A stretch of 64,000 nucleotides of DNA from assembly GCF_003387355.1 (NCBI RefSeq), contig NZ_QUNH01000003.1, forward strand, positions 228,241-292,240, in the 5' to 3' direction. Positions 8,858-18,481 of the stretch are shown here, piece after piece. Position numbers and translations under genes: made by a program. This DNA is from Winogradskyella sediminis (GTDB lineage: Bacteria; Bacteroidota; Bacteroidia; Flavobacteriales; Flavobacteriaceae). Position 1 is the stretch's first letter. The number at the start of each line of letters is the position of its first letter. The notes below the pieces were generated by a model. That model was not told the origin of the DNA, did not search any database, and saw only the letters and a program-made list of their open reading frames with translations.

Positions 8858-10188
8858 TAGATTAGTTTTTTATATTGTTTATATGTGTATCCAAAATAGA
8901 AACAACTACTTATAATAAATACCAAAGACGTGCTCATTGCTAATCCATAAACTCCATAATATTTAATTAAAATAATGTTTAATATGATATTAATAATGAG
9001 ATTTACTAGAGATATCCAAGCCATAAAGCTGTTTTTATTAATACTTGTTAAGAATTTAACAATTATTAAGGTGCAAAGATAGAAAGGAACATTCAGAAAC
9101 AAAATTTGTTGAATAGCAGATACTTTTAATGTATCGTCATGAGTAAATTGATCTCTTTCTAACCAGAGTTCAATAATCCAATCTGAGATAAATATTCCAA
9201 TTAAAGTAGCTACTAGTACTCCTAGAAATACCCATTTTAATATTTTAAATAAATACAGGTAGGCCTTTTTAATATCTTCAATAACTAATCTCGAAAAATG
9301 AGGTAATAGCACATTTCCTAGAGACATAATTACAATAGCAACACCAAAGGCAGGAATTCTATTGGCGTAACTTAAAGCTGCTAATGACCCTACAATTAAT
9401 TGACCTGCAAAAAATTGATCTACAAAATTATTCATAGCTGAGAGAAAACCAGAAGATACTTTAGGAGGTAGTTGCCTTATCATTAATCTTGAGTTATTAT
9501 TTAAAATAGGCTTTCCTATTGCTATTACTCTGTATCTAATAGAGAAATATAATAAAAATATAAAACCAACAAGAGTACCAGCTATTGTTCCGTATGCCAA
9601 AACCATAGGACCTAATTCGTCTAAAAATAAGAAAAGAAAGAGAATCATTGTTAATAATGGAAATAGTCCATATACCGTAGATATTAAAAAGCGATTTTCA
9701 ACTTCTAGTAGCCCAACAAGTACAGACTCTATAGCCCAAAATATTAAACATGGTAAAATAACATGTAGTTGGTCTTTCACTAGTTGGTAATTCGCTTCTG
9801 GTTGATTAGGGTAAATAATATCTAAAATAAGATCTATCGATAAATATGAGAATAATATAGATACAATTGCAATGCCAATGGTTATCAGGAAAACAACACT
9901 TTGAAAGCTAGACCTATTACCTTCATTTTTTAATTCAGCTATATAATTTGGTATAAATAAGTTTGTAAGTGAACTAATAAATACGCTATTTATAAAAGTA
10001 GGTATCAGAGAAGCAATGATAAAAGTGTCAATGACGACGTCTAGTCCAAAACTACCAGCAATAATAGTTTCCTTATAAAATGCAACCCCTTTTATAAGAA
10101 AGGTAATTACGGCTACAATTGCCATACTTTTAAAGATGGGATTCTGTAGTGCAATGTTTGCTTTTTCTAAGAGTTTCTTTACTAACAT
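8857..10188 (-). CDS. MurJ/MviN-like oligosaccharide flippase
   Basis: This 443-residue protein has about 12-14 hydrophobic segments. The N-terminal VTFLIKGVAFYKETIIAGSF and central FGVAIVIMSLGNVLLPHFS are typical of the MurJ (MviN) branch of the MOP superfamily. Such proteins flip lipid-linked sugars across the inner membrane. It heads an operon with a GT4 and a Wzy-like protein, so here it probably serves as the Wzx-type exporter of repeat units, not the essential lipid II flippase. That distinction rests on context. It ends in a TAATG overlap with the glycosyltransferase gene. Confidence 0.82.
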   Translation of the reverse strand: MLVKKLLEKANIALQNPIFKSMAIVAVITFLIKGVAFYKETIIAGSFGLDVVIDTFIIASLIPTFINSVFISSLTNLFIPNYIAELKNEGNRSSFQSVVFLITIGIAIVSILFSYLSIDLILDIIYPNQPEANYQLVKDQLHVILPCLIFWAIESVLVGLLEVENRFLISTVYGLFPLLTMILFLFLFLDELGPMVLAYGTIAGTLVGFIFLLYFSIRYRVIAIGKPILNNNSRLMIRQLPPKVSSGFLSAMNNFVDQFFAGQLIVGSLAALSYANRIPAFGVAIVIMSLGNVLLPHFSRLVIEDIKKAYLYLFKILKWVFLGVLVATLIGIFISDWIIELWLERDQFTHDDTLKVSAIQQILFLNVPFYLCTLIIVKFLTSINKNSFMAWISLVNLIINIILNIILIKYYGVYGLAMSTSLVFIISSCFYFGYTYKQYKKLI

Positions 10189-10752
10189 TTTCAGTTAACT
10201 AATGCCTTCTAATTATTGGTAAATAAACTTAACCGCGTCAAACATTATACAATAAGGTCGATTATATTTTGACGTGATGATATTAGTTACTGTAGGTTAA
10301 AGTTTATTTAGGCATAATAATTATAAGGTCACAAATATGAAAAAAATAATTGAAACTCAGATTATTATTATATAAACTCAATAGATTTCGGTTTAACTAC
10401 AATGTTACTATTTTAAGTATTTTCAAATATGAACTATATGAGTTTATTTTTTTCGATTCAACATCACTATTTATTATAAAGGACGACTTATTGAAAAAGC
10501 TTTTTTGTAATAAAATCCGTTAAAGTGTTAAATGTCTCGATGACAAACATCTAGATATAAAATTAAACCGTATATAAGTTTATGAAATTTGAATACATTT
10601 TTTTGTATTTAAAAACCTACAAAAGAACACATTTTAACGAATAATTAAGCATTATAATGCATTTTGACGAATAATTAATCCTTTAAACTAAAAAAATACA
10701 TTTTAATTTTATAGATTGCCGAACCTACTTAATTAAAATGCCCTAAGAATTT
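10189..10752. other. Divergent intergenic region with a 30-bp-spaced direct repeat
   Basis: These 564 very AT-rich bases separate the minus-strand flippase operon from the plus-strand giant T9SS protein, so both promoters should be here. I found no perfect TAnnTTTG box on either strand. The clear structure is two copies of ATTTTRACGAATAATTAA at 10631-10648 and 10661-10678. No short reading frame with a convincing start was seen. Confidence 0.55.
10631..10678 (+). repeat. Pair of 18-bp direct repeats, possible operator
   Basis: ATTTTAACGAATAATTAA (10631) and ATTTTGACGAATAATTAA (10661) differ at one base and are spaced exactly 30 bp apart, close to three helical turns. They lie about 75-120 bp before the start of the giant surface protein gene. 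Same-face spacing suggests a regulator site, but no binding protein is known from this sequence. Confidence 0.45.
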
Positions 10753-13700
10753 ATGAAAATTTTTAATACGTCCCCAACAGCGATTGGTATATTACCAATA
10801 TTATTCATATTATTTTCTTTAACAAATATATCAGCACAACAATTAGCTTTCCCTACAGCAAAAGGCGCAGGAGCCTATGCATCAGGAGGTAGAGGTGGTC
10901 AAGTTATTCATGTTACCACATTAGATTGGGATGGGCCAGGTAGTTTAAAAGAAGCAATTACTACACCAGGTCCAAGAACAATAGTATTTGATGTAAGTGG
11001 CGAAATAGATGCCACAGCAATGGGTGATTACGAGACTTTAATTTCGGGATCTCAGTTTGATGACTTAACAATTGCAGGGCAAACCGCACCAAATGGAGGA
11101 ATTACAATAAAAACAAGCTTTTTTATTATAAATGAGGTCGATAATGTAATCTTAAGATTTTTAAGATTTAGAAACAATTCGCCACATCCTAATTCTGATG
11201 CGATTTGGTTATTAGGTTCTGATACTGTTATTTATGATCATTGTACATTTAGTCATGGTAATGACGAAGGGTTAGATGTAAGTGCTTCAGCTACTCCTAC
11301 ATCTTCGAACAATATTACCATTCAGAATTGTTTTATTCAAGACAGTAAAACCGGTTCATTAATGGGAGACAAATCAGCGACCGGAAGTTTTACTTTTACC
11401 AATAATGCCATAAGTGGTATTTCTCATAGATTCCCAAATACTACTGCAGATACAAACGGTCAAATCGATGTCGTTAATAATGTGGTTTATAATTGGAACA
11501 ATCGTCTAGTTAGAGTTACAGGAAATGGTAATTATAATATTATCAATAATTATTATAAGCCTTCTAATGAAGGATTAAGGAGAGCAGGTTGGTTTCCTGG
11601 AAATACAGAAATTATTTCAAGATTACACAAATTGCAAGTTCAATTGACAGACAGCCCATTGATTTATACAACTGGAAGTGTGATTACAGGACAAAGAGAG
11701 ACTCCTCAGGAAGACGATTCTGATATGTGGCAATATTTCGCTGGTTCTCATGCAGCTTTTCCTGAAGGAAATCCGGTTGCAAGTCAATTTTTTGCAAGTA
11801 CTCAATTTCCATTAGTGGGAGCTGAGTTTACAATAAAAACAGCAAACCAAGCCTATGTTGATGTCTTAAGCGATGTGGGTGCTAATAAAACCTTAAATGC
11901 GAATGGTACTGTTAATGAGTATTTAGATTTAAAAGATGAAGCTGATATTTTAATGATACAGAATGATACTTTTGAAAGCTACGACTCAAATAATTTCACA
12001 TATTTTCCTAGAAGTGAAATTCCTTACCCAGCGATACCTCAAAACAGCAGACCATCCGATTTCTATGTGTCAAATCCACATATTCCAGAAGTTTGGTTTC
12101 AGGCTAATGTGCCAGAAGGACAAGATCATAACGACATAGCACCAAGTGGTTATACTTGGCTAGAAGAATACTTAAATGGCGTAGATAGATCTAATGAAAT
12201 AACAGCATTAGAAAGTGTTGTGGTTACACCTTCGACGGCAGAAATATTTATTCCAGAAACACTTCAACTAACCGCTGGTTTTATTCCAGATAATACAACC
12301 AATCAAAATGGAACATGGAGTTCTAGCGATGAAACTATTGCTGTTGTTGATGCAAATGGACTTGTAACTCCTATTTCTAATGGACAAGTGACTATTACAT
12401 TCACAGCTTCAGATGGAGGATATACAGATACATCTGAAATAACGGTTTTTTATGAGGCGCTCGAACCGAGCGCAGGTGAAGACCAACAGATCTGTGAAGG
12501 TGAAAGTATTACCCTTACTGCCAGTGGCGGTACAAATTATATTTGGAACACAGGTGAAACTAGCAATAGCATAAATGTAACACCTGAATCTACAACAACA
12601 TATACAGTTACAGTATCTGATGATAATGGACAATCTGAAGATGCTACTGTTACTGTAATGGTTAACGCTATGCCAACAGCTAATGCAGGAGAAGATCAAA
12701 CTATATGTGCAGGAGATTCTATTACCTTAACAGCTACTGGTGGAATTTCATATCTATGGAATACGGGAGAAACTACTGCATCAATTGAGGTTAGTCCTAA
12801 TGAAGAAACTACCTATAGTGTAGAAGTAAGTAATGATACTTGTTCTAATTTAGATGATGTCACTGTATTTGTTAATACTGCTCCAATATTAACAATCACA
12901 GAAGATTTAGTTATCGTTGAAGGTGAATCTGCTCTGTTAACTGTAAGTGGAAGCGATACATATGAGTGGAGTACAGGCGAAACTACAGATTCTATCACTG
13001 TAACTCCTTTAAGTACTACTACATATACGGTAAACGCGGTAGGGCCAAATGGTTGTACGAGTAACGCAGAGGTTACTGTAACGGTTATACCAGAACTTAT
13101 TGCTAATGCTGGTAATGACCAAACGATATGTTTTGGTGAGACCGTAACTTTAACGGCTATAGGAGGATCAACTTATTTATGGAATACCGGAGATACTGGT
13201 CCTGAGTTAAATGTAAGTCCAAATGAGACAACAACCTATACTGTTACTGTAGAAGATGAATTTGGTTTTACCGATACTGATGACGTTACTGTTTTTGTAA
13301 ATGATTTACCAAATATTTCAATAAATGAAGATCTTTTTGTAATGATTGGTAATTCCGTAACACTTACCGCGACTGGCGGAAATACATACTTGTGGAGTAC
13401 AGGCGAATCTACTTCAGAAATCACAGTTAGTCCAGATGTGACAACAACCTATACCGTTACAGGATTTTCGGAAGCAGGTTGTCAAAGTGTAGCTGAAGTA
13501 GTTGTTACTGTGATTGAAGATTTAGTGGCGAATGCCGGAAATGATGTTACAATATGTCTCGGTGAAAGTGTCATTTTAAATGCATCAGGTGGAATAACTT
13601 ACACGTGGAATACAGGTGATATAGGAGCAACACAAACGTTTTCACCAACAGAAACTGCGACTTACACCGTTACAGTAACAGATGGGTTTGGAAATTCGGA

Positions 13701-16374
13701 TACAGATGATGTTACGATTACAGTAAACTCTCTTCCCATAGCATTTGCAGGTGAAGATAAAATAATATGTCAAGGCGAATCCGTTGAGCTGGTAGCAGAA
13801 GGTGGAGATTCTTACTTATGGAGTACTGGTGAAACAACTTCAACAATAAATGTAACCCCTAATGAAGATACTATTTATACAGTAGAAGTGTTTGCAAATG
13901 ATTGTTCTGCTACGGATGATGTTGCAGTATTTGTTATGGTCGCACCAGAGTTAACTGTGAGTGATGCGATTACAATTGTTTCAGGGAGTTCAACTATAAT
14001 TGAAGCTTCAGGAGCTGATTCTTACGTATGGTCTACTGGCGAAACTACTAGTGCAGTAGAAGTTAATCCTATAGAAACAACGACCTATTCTGTAACAGGT
14101 TTTTCAATTAATGGCTGTCAAATTTCTAAAGAAATAACAGTGACTGTAATAGCGGAAGTGCTTGCAGATGCAGGAAGTGATGTTTCTATATGTAATGGAG
14201 AAAGCGTAACGTTAACGGCTTCGGGTGGAACTGAATTTTCCTGGAATACAGGTGATACAAGTGCCTCAATAACGGTTAGTCCTACTCAAACCACAACGTA
14301 TACGGTGACTGTAACAGATAGTTTTGGTAACTCGGATTCTGATAGTGTCATAGTGAACGTTAATGACTTACCAATTTTAACCATATCTGAAGGTGTAACC
14401 ATTACTGAAGGAGAAAGTATTAACCTTATTGTTAGTGGAGCAGAGACGTACCAGTGGAGTACAGGTGACACTTCTAGTACTATTGCGGTTAGTCCATTAG
14501 AAACAACAATTTATACGGTTACAGGTTACTCCGCAACAGGTTGTGAAGTTACTGAACAAGTTACAGTAAGTGTTGTTGCAGACGTCATAGCAGATGCAGG
14601 AAGTGATGTTTCAATATGTAATGGAGAAAGCGTAACGTTAACGGCTTCAGGTGGTGTTGATTATGAATGGAATACAGGTGATGCAAGTGCATCAATAATG
14701 GTTAGTCCTACTCAAACAACAACGTATACGGTGACTGTGACAGATAGTTTTGGTAACTCGGATTCTGATAGTGTCATAGTGACCGTTAATGACTTACCAA
14801 TTTTAACCATATCTGAAGATGTAACCATTACTGAAGGAGAAAGTATTAACCTTATTGTTAGTGGAGCAGAGACGTACCAGTGGAGTACAGGTGACACTTC
14901 TAGTACTATTACGGTTAGTCCATTAGAAACAACAATTTATGCGGTTACAGGTTACTCTGCAACAGGTTGTGAAGTTACTGAACATGTTACAGTAAGTGTT
15001 GTTGCAGACGTCATAGCTGATGCAGGAAGTGATGTTTCAATATGTAATGGAGAAAGTGTAACATTAACGGCATCAGGAGGTGTTGATTATGAGTGGAATA
15101 CAGGTGATGCAAGTGCATCAATAACGGTTAGTCCTACTCAAACCACAACGTATACGGTGACCGTAACAGATAGTTTTGGTAACTCGGATACTGATAGTGT
15201 GATAGTGACCGTTAATGATTTACCAATAATATCTGTAAGTGAAAATATTACAATTGTTGAAGGGGAAAGTACAAGCTTATCAGTAAGCGGAGCTGAAACT
15301 TATGTATGGAATACAGGTGAGACATCAAATACTATTATTGTAAGTCCTGCTGTAACCACAACTTATAATGTTATTGGAATGACAAATTCATGTACTAGTG
15401 AGTTAAAAGAAGTAACCGTTACAGTATCGCCATTGTTTAGAGCATCTGCAGGTTCTGATACGCGTGTTTGCGATAATCAAAGTTATGAAGTAGTTTTAAC
15501 CGCAAACGAAGGAGATAGTTACTTGTGGAGTACAGGAGAGACAACTCAAAGTATTGTTGTAAATCCGATGTCGACATCAACCTATTCCGTAACCGTTACT
15601 TTAGGGGAGCAGACTGATACAGATGATGTTGTGGTATATGTAGATCCGAGTCCAGATGTTGTTATCGAGAATGGAGACAGTGTAGATATATTGAATGGAG
15701 ACTTTGTAACATTATCAGTTTCTGGAGCTAATTCTTATCAATGGACTAATGGTGCTACTCAACCTAATATTGCAGTAAGTCCGTCGACAACAACAACTTA
15801 TGAGGTTAGAGGCTTTGTAGGTGAGTGTTATGACGATAAGCAAGTTACGGTGAATGTACTACAACCAGTAGTAGCGGATGCAGGCCAAGATGTTTCAATT
15901 TGTTTAAATGATCTAACAACTTTAACGGCTACGGGAGGAGATGACTACGTTTGGAGTACCGGAGAAACGACTCCTACGATTACGGTTTCGCCAACAGAAA
16001 CTACGGATTACACCGTAACCGTATTTAATGCTCTAGACTTTGATGAAGCTACAGTTAGAGTAGAAGTTGATCTTAATTGTGCTATAGACTCTACACAACC
16101 GATTGAAGAAGAAGAGGAAGAGTTAAATTTTGATGTTTATCCTAATCCGGCATCAGATATGGTAAATGTAAAAATATCAGGAACGGTAAATGTTTCTGAT
16201 ATAACTATCTACGATGTTACAGGAAAGTTAGTAAAGCAAATAAAAGTGGCTAATGAGAATTCAAGTTACTCTACAACGTCTCAAATAGGAATTAGCTCAT
16301 TTCAGTCTGGTGTATATTTTGTGAGACTTATTAGCAAAGATAAAGCTATGACTAAAAAGTTAATTGTAGAATAA
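10753..16374 (+). CDS. Secreted T9SS protein: pectate-lyase-like domain, Big2, 17 Ig-like repeats, type A sorting domain
   Basis: This 1873-residue protein has a signal peptide ending near ISAQQ (residue 28). Residues about 30-470 form a PL1-like parallel beta-helix with AFPTAKGAGAYASGGRGG, YDHCTFSHGNDEGLDV and ISHRFPNTT. Arg226 fits the catalytic Arg of the family RxPxxR motif, but the second Arg is a Thr. Residues about 487-566 resemble a Big2 domain (TWSSSDETIAVVDANGLVT). Residues 568-1776 are 17 Ig-like repeats of about 70-73 residues. An acidic linker (EEEEEE) leads to the T9SS type A sorting domain at 1793-1873 (FDVYPNPASD to KKLIVE). It should be exported and anchored or released at the cell surface. 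It sits between polymer-export genes and nucleotide-sugar genes, so it may act on the cell's own polymer or on external pectin. Confidence 0.88.
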   Translation: MKIFNTSPTAIGILPILFILFSLTNISAQQLAFPTAKGAGAYASGGRGGQVIHVTTLDWDGPGSLKEAITTPGPRTIVFDVSGEIDATAMGDYETLISGSQFDDLTIAGQTAPNGGITIKTSFFIINEVDNVILRFLRFRNNSPHPNSDAIWLLGSDTVIYDHCTFSHGNDEGLDVSASATPTSSNNITIQNCFIQDSKTGSLMGDKSATGSFTFTNNAISGISHRFPNTTADTNGQIDVVNNVVYNWNNRLVRVTGNGNYNIINNYYKPSNEGLRRAGWFPGNTEIISRLHKLQVQLTDSPLIYTTGSVITGQRETPQEDDSDMWQYFAGSHAAFPEGNPVASQFFASTQFPLVGAEFTIKTANQAYVDVLSDVGANKTLNANGTVNEYLDLKDEADILMIQNDTFESYDSNNFTYFPRSEIPYPAIPQNSRPSDFYVSNPHIPEVWFQANVPEGQDHNDIAPSGYTWLEEYLNGVDRSNEITALESVVVTPSTAEIFIPETLQLTAGFIPDNTTNQNGTWSSSDETIAVVDANGLVTPISNGQVTITFTASDGGYTDTSEITVFYEALEPSAGEDQQICEGESITLTASGGTNYIWNTGETSNSINVTPESTTTYTVTVSDDNGQSEDATVTVMVNAMPTANAGEDQTICAGDSITLTATGGISYLWNTGETTASIEVSPNEETTYSVEVSNDTCSNLDDVTVFVNTAPILTITEDLVIVEGESALLTVSGSDTYEWSTGETTDSITVTPLSTTTYTVNAVGPNGCTSNAEVTVTVIPELIANAGNDQTICFGETVTLTAIGGSTYLWNTGDTGPELNVSPNETTTYTVTVEDEFGFTDTDDVTVFVNDLPNISINEDLFVMIGNSVTLTATGGNTYLWSTGESTSEITVSPDVTTTYTVTGFSEAGCQSVAEVVVTVIEDLVANAGNDVTICLGESVILNASGGITYTWNTGDIGATQTFSPTETATYTVTVTDGFGNSDTDDVTITVNSLPIAFAGEDKIICQGESVELVAEGGDSYLWSTGETTSTINVTPNEDTIYTVEVFANDCSATDDVAVFVMVAPELTVSDAITIVSGSSTIIEASGADSYVWSTGETTSAVEVNPIETTTYSVTGFSINGCQISKEITVTVIAEVLADAGSDVSICNGESVTLTASGGTEFSWNTGDTSASITVSPTQTTTYTVTVTDSFGNSDSDSVIVNVNDLPILTISEGVTITEGESINLIVSGAETYQWSTGDTSSTIAVSPLETTIYTVTGYSATGCEVTEQVTVSVVADVIADAGSDVSICNGESVTLTASGGVDYEWNTGDASASIMVSPTQTTTYTVTVTDSFGNSDSDSVIVTVNDLPILTISEDVTITEGESINLIVSGAETYQWSTGDTSSTITVSPLETTIYAVTGYSATGCEVTEHVTVSVVADVIADAGSDVSICNGESVTLTASGGVDYEWNTGDASASITVSPTQTTTYTVTVTDSFGNSDTDSVIVTVNDLPIISVSENITIVEGESTSLSVSGAETYVWNTGETSNTIIVSPAVTTTYNVIGMTNSCTSELKEVTVTVSPLFRASAGSDTRVCDNQSYEVVLTANEGDSYLWSTGETTQSIVVNPMSTSTYSVTVTLGEQTDTDDVVVYVDPSPDVVIENGDSVDILNGDFVTLSVSGANSYQWTNGATQPNIAVSPSTTTTYEVRGFVGECYDDKQVTVNVLQPVVADAGQDVSICLNDLTTLTATGGDDYVWSTGETTPTITVSPTETTDYTVTVFNALDFDEATVRVEVDLNCAIDSTQPIEEEEEELNFDVYPNPASDMVNVKISGTVNVSDITIYDVTGKLVKQIKVANENSSYSTTSQIGISSFQSGVYFVRLISKDKAMTKKLIVE
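12454..16080 (+). repeat. 17 tandem Ig-like repeats in alternating A/B types, 426-bp super-repeat
   Basis: Each unit runs from ADAGSDVSICNGES (A type) or ILTISEDVTITEGES (B type), through YxWSTGETTxTITVSP and TTTYTVT, to a valine-rich end. The order is A A B A B A A B A B A B A B A B A. The A+B pair is 142 codons (426 bp). Pairs starting at 14164, 14590 and 15016 are near-identical in DNA, indicating recent unequal duplication. Type A units carry a conserved Cys in the xxIC motif. Confidence 0.88.
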
Positions 16375-16395
16375 GAAAACACTATTATTGAATAT

Positions 16396-16435
16396 AAAAG
16401 CACCAAAATCAATATGGATTTTGGTGCTTTTTTTT
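16396..16435 (+). terminator. Rho-independent terminator after the giant T9SS gene
   Basis: A perfect 15-bp stem, AAAAGCACCAAAATC (16396-16410) with GATTTTGGTGCTTTT (16417-16431), closes a 6-base loop and runs into a T tract. It lies 22 bp after the stop at 16374. The A run on the other side may let it also serve the convergent asnB gene. Confidence 0.88.
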
Positions 16436-16449
16436 ATAATCGAATTCGG

Positions 16450-18261
16450 TTAATTTGAGCCAAATCCAAATTCTTTATACCACTTGCTTAATACATATAA
16501 TTTCCAAACATTAGCAGTGTGATCTTCATTACCCTCCATATGATCTATTAATAAGTTTTTAAACTTTTTTACATTCAGGTTAGGAACACTATTTAGAAAA
16601 TCATCATTTAAAGCTTCTAAAAATTCTTCCTTCAATTCTTTGCGCATCCATTCACCTATAGGAACAGCAAATCCACGTTTAGGTTGGTCGAACACGCTTT
16701 CAGGTATATATTCTTTTAGAATGTCTCGTAATATCTTTTTTTGACGTCCTTTTTCATACTTAAAATGCATTGGTAATGATCTTGCAAACTCTATAACTCT
16801 GTAGTCCAAAAAAGGGCTTCTAACTTCTACGGAATAAGCCATACTAGCTCTGTCTACTTTAACATTACTGTCATTCTCTAACCATAATTTAATATTTAAA
16901 TCCGCGGCTTTTTGTAAAAATATATCAGACCAAGATTTATAACCTTGGTAGTGCTTCATGTATTCTTGCTTTTTCTCGTTTAATAGAAAACCTTTTCTTG
17001 AAAAAATATTCTCAATAAAATCATTTCTACTTTTTGTATATAAAGCATTTTTAATTCTATAAGAATCCATTCCAAATAGCTTTAATAGTCCGGAATTGGC
17101 AATAAACTTTCTCAGTATATAAGGTATATCCATGATTCTTTTATTCCGAACTAAGGAGTCAAAATGCTCATAGCCAATAAAACTCTCATCGCCTCCATCT
17201 CCAGATAGAGCAACAGTTACGTATTGTTTAGTTACCTTGTTTAGTAAAAGAGAAGGTAGGGCAGAGCTATCTGCAAATGGTTCGTCATATACATCCGTGA
17301 GTTTTGGGATAAGGTGAAGTATGTCACTAGCATTGCAAATCGTTGTAGTATGTGTTGTGTTTAAGATTTTAGCATACTGTTCCGCTATTTTGCTTTCATC
17401 ATATTTAGGGTCATCGAAACCTATTGAAAAAGTGTTTATTTTAGATTTTGAAACCTTTGCAGCAATACTAGACACAAGTGCGGAGTCAATACCTCCTGAT
17501 AAGAATGAACCAATAGGTACGTCAGATTGTAGACGTATTTTTACGGCATCTAATAAAAGTTTGTGTAATTCATGTTTTGCATCTTCATATGAAATGTCTT
17601 TAATTTTAACCGGTTTTAAATTCCAATAACTAAAGGTCTGTAGTGAATTGTTATTGAAGTCAATTTCCATATAATTTCCTGGAGGAAGTTTGTAAATATT
17701 TTTGGCAATAGTATAAGGACTCGGTATAAACATGCAATCTAAAAACATGGAAATAGCATCGTCATTGACCTTTTTACCTGAGAGCATGGGTTTAATTTGG
17801 CTACAGATTTCAATTTTTCCATTTTCCCAGTAATAATAAAAGGGTTTAACACCAAGCCTATCTCTTGCAGAAAACAGAATATTTGTTTTGGAATCGTATA
17901 TTGAAAAGGCAAACATTCCATTTATTTTGTCTAAAATGGATTTTCCCCAATGTTTATAGCCAATTAATAATACCTCGGTATCGCTTTCTGTTTTAAATTT
18001 ATAACCAAGGGCTGTAAGTTCTTCTCTTATACTTATATAATTATAAATTTCACCATTAAAAACAATAGTTAAATTTTTAAAAAACATTGGTTGATTAGAA
18101 CGTGGATCTAGGTCTAATATAGATAAGCGTAAATGTCCAAAGGTAAGATCATTTACTTTTTCAATTCCAGTATAATCTGGACCTCTAAAAGAAATTGAAT
18201 TTAATTTAGATGTAATTTCCTCATTATCAAAAGGAATATTAGTCAGATATATACCGCACAT
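16450..18261 (-). CDS. asnB: Asparagine synthase (glutamine-hydrolysing) / AsnB-type amidotransferase
   Basis: This complete 603-residue protein starts MCGIYL (Cys2 nucleophile). The glutaminase motifs LSILDLDPRSNQP and FNGEIYNY are present. The ATP PP-loop is SFLSGGIDSALVSS, followed by SGDGGDESFIGY and VDRASMAYSVEVRSPFLD. The length fits the PEP-CTERM/exopolysaccharide-associated AsnB group as well as housekeeping AsnB. It is a diverged paralogue of the gene at 1-1478. It converges on the giant T9SS gene and lies downstream of ugd, separated by a terminator. Two such genes in one polysaccharide locus suggest that at least one amidates a sugar carboxylate, which is inference. Confidence 0.9.
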   Translation of the reverse strand: MCGIYLTNIPFDNEEITSKLNSISFRGPDYTGIEKVNDLTFGHLRLSILDLDPRSNQPMFFKNLTIVFNGEIYNYISIREELTALGYKFKTESDTEVLLIGYKHWGKSILDKINGMFAFSIYDSKTNILFSARDRLGVKPFYYYWENGKIEICSQIKPMLSGKKVNDDAISMFLDCMFIPSPYTIAKNIYKLPPGNYMEIDFNNNSLQTFSYWNLKPVKIKDISYEDAKHELHKLLLDAVKIRLQSDVPIGSFLSGGIDSALVSSIAAKVSKSKINTFSIGFDDPKYDESKIAEQYAKILNTTHTTTICNASDILHLIPKLTDVYDEPFADSSALPSLLLNKVTKQYVTVALSGDGGDESFIGYEHFDSLVRNKRIMDIPYILRKFIANSGLLKLFGMDSYRIKNALYTKSRNDFIENIFSRKGFLLNEKKQEYMKHYQGYKSWSDIFLQKAADLNIKLWLENDSNVKVDRASMAYSVEVRSPFLDYRVIEFARSLPMHFKYEKGRQKKILRDILKEYIPESVFDQPKRGFAVPIGEWMRKELKEEFLEALNDDFLNSVPNLNVKKFKNLLIDHMEGNEDHTANVWKLYVLSKWYKEFGFGSN

Positions 18262-18420
18262 ATTATGAATGTTATTATTACTACTATGTAAAAAAAGAAC
18301 ATTTTTATGTGAAAACCACGAGTATTGTAATAAAACAGTTGAAAATTTAAAAAAACAGGATAAGGAGTTAAACTTTTAATATATAGCGACATAAAAACTT
18401 CTATATAGTATTATAGCAAT

Positions 18421-18457
18421 TAAAAAAAAATGCATCAAAATTTTAAATTTTGATGCA
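18421..18457 (-). terminator. Terminator downstream of ugd
   Basis: The palindrome TGCATCAAAATTT / AAATTTTGATGCA (18431-18443 and 18445-18457) is followed on the minus strand by a run of T (the A run at 18422-18430). It lies 25 bp past the ugd stop and separates ugd from the following asnB gene. Confidence 0.85.
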
Positions 18458-18481
18458 TAATAGTATTTAAGAACTTAAGAA

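Noticed and set aside
12409..14897. Several minus-strand frames of 60-96 codons within the Ig-like repeats, some nearly identical to each other
   Set aside because: They repeat only because the sense-strand repeats do; none has a start context or a plausible protein.
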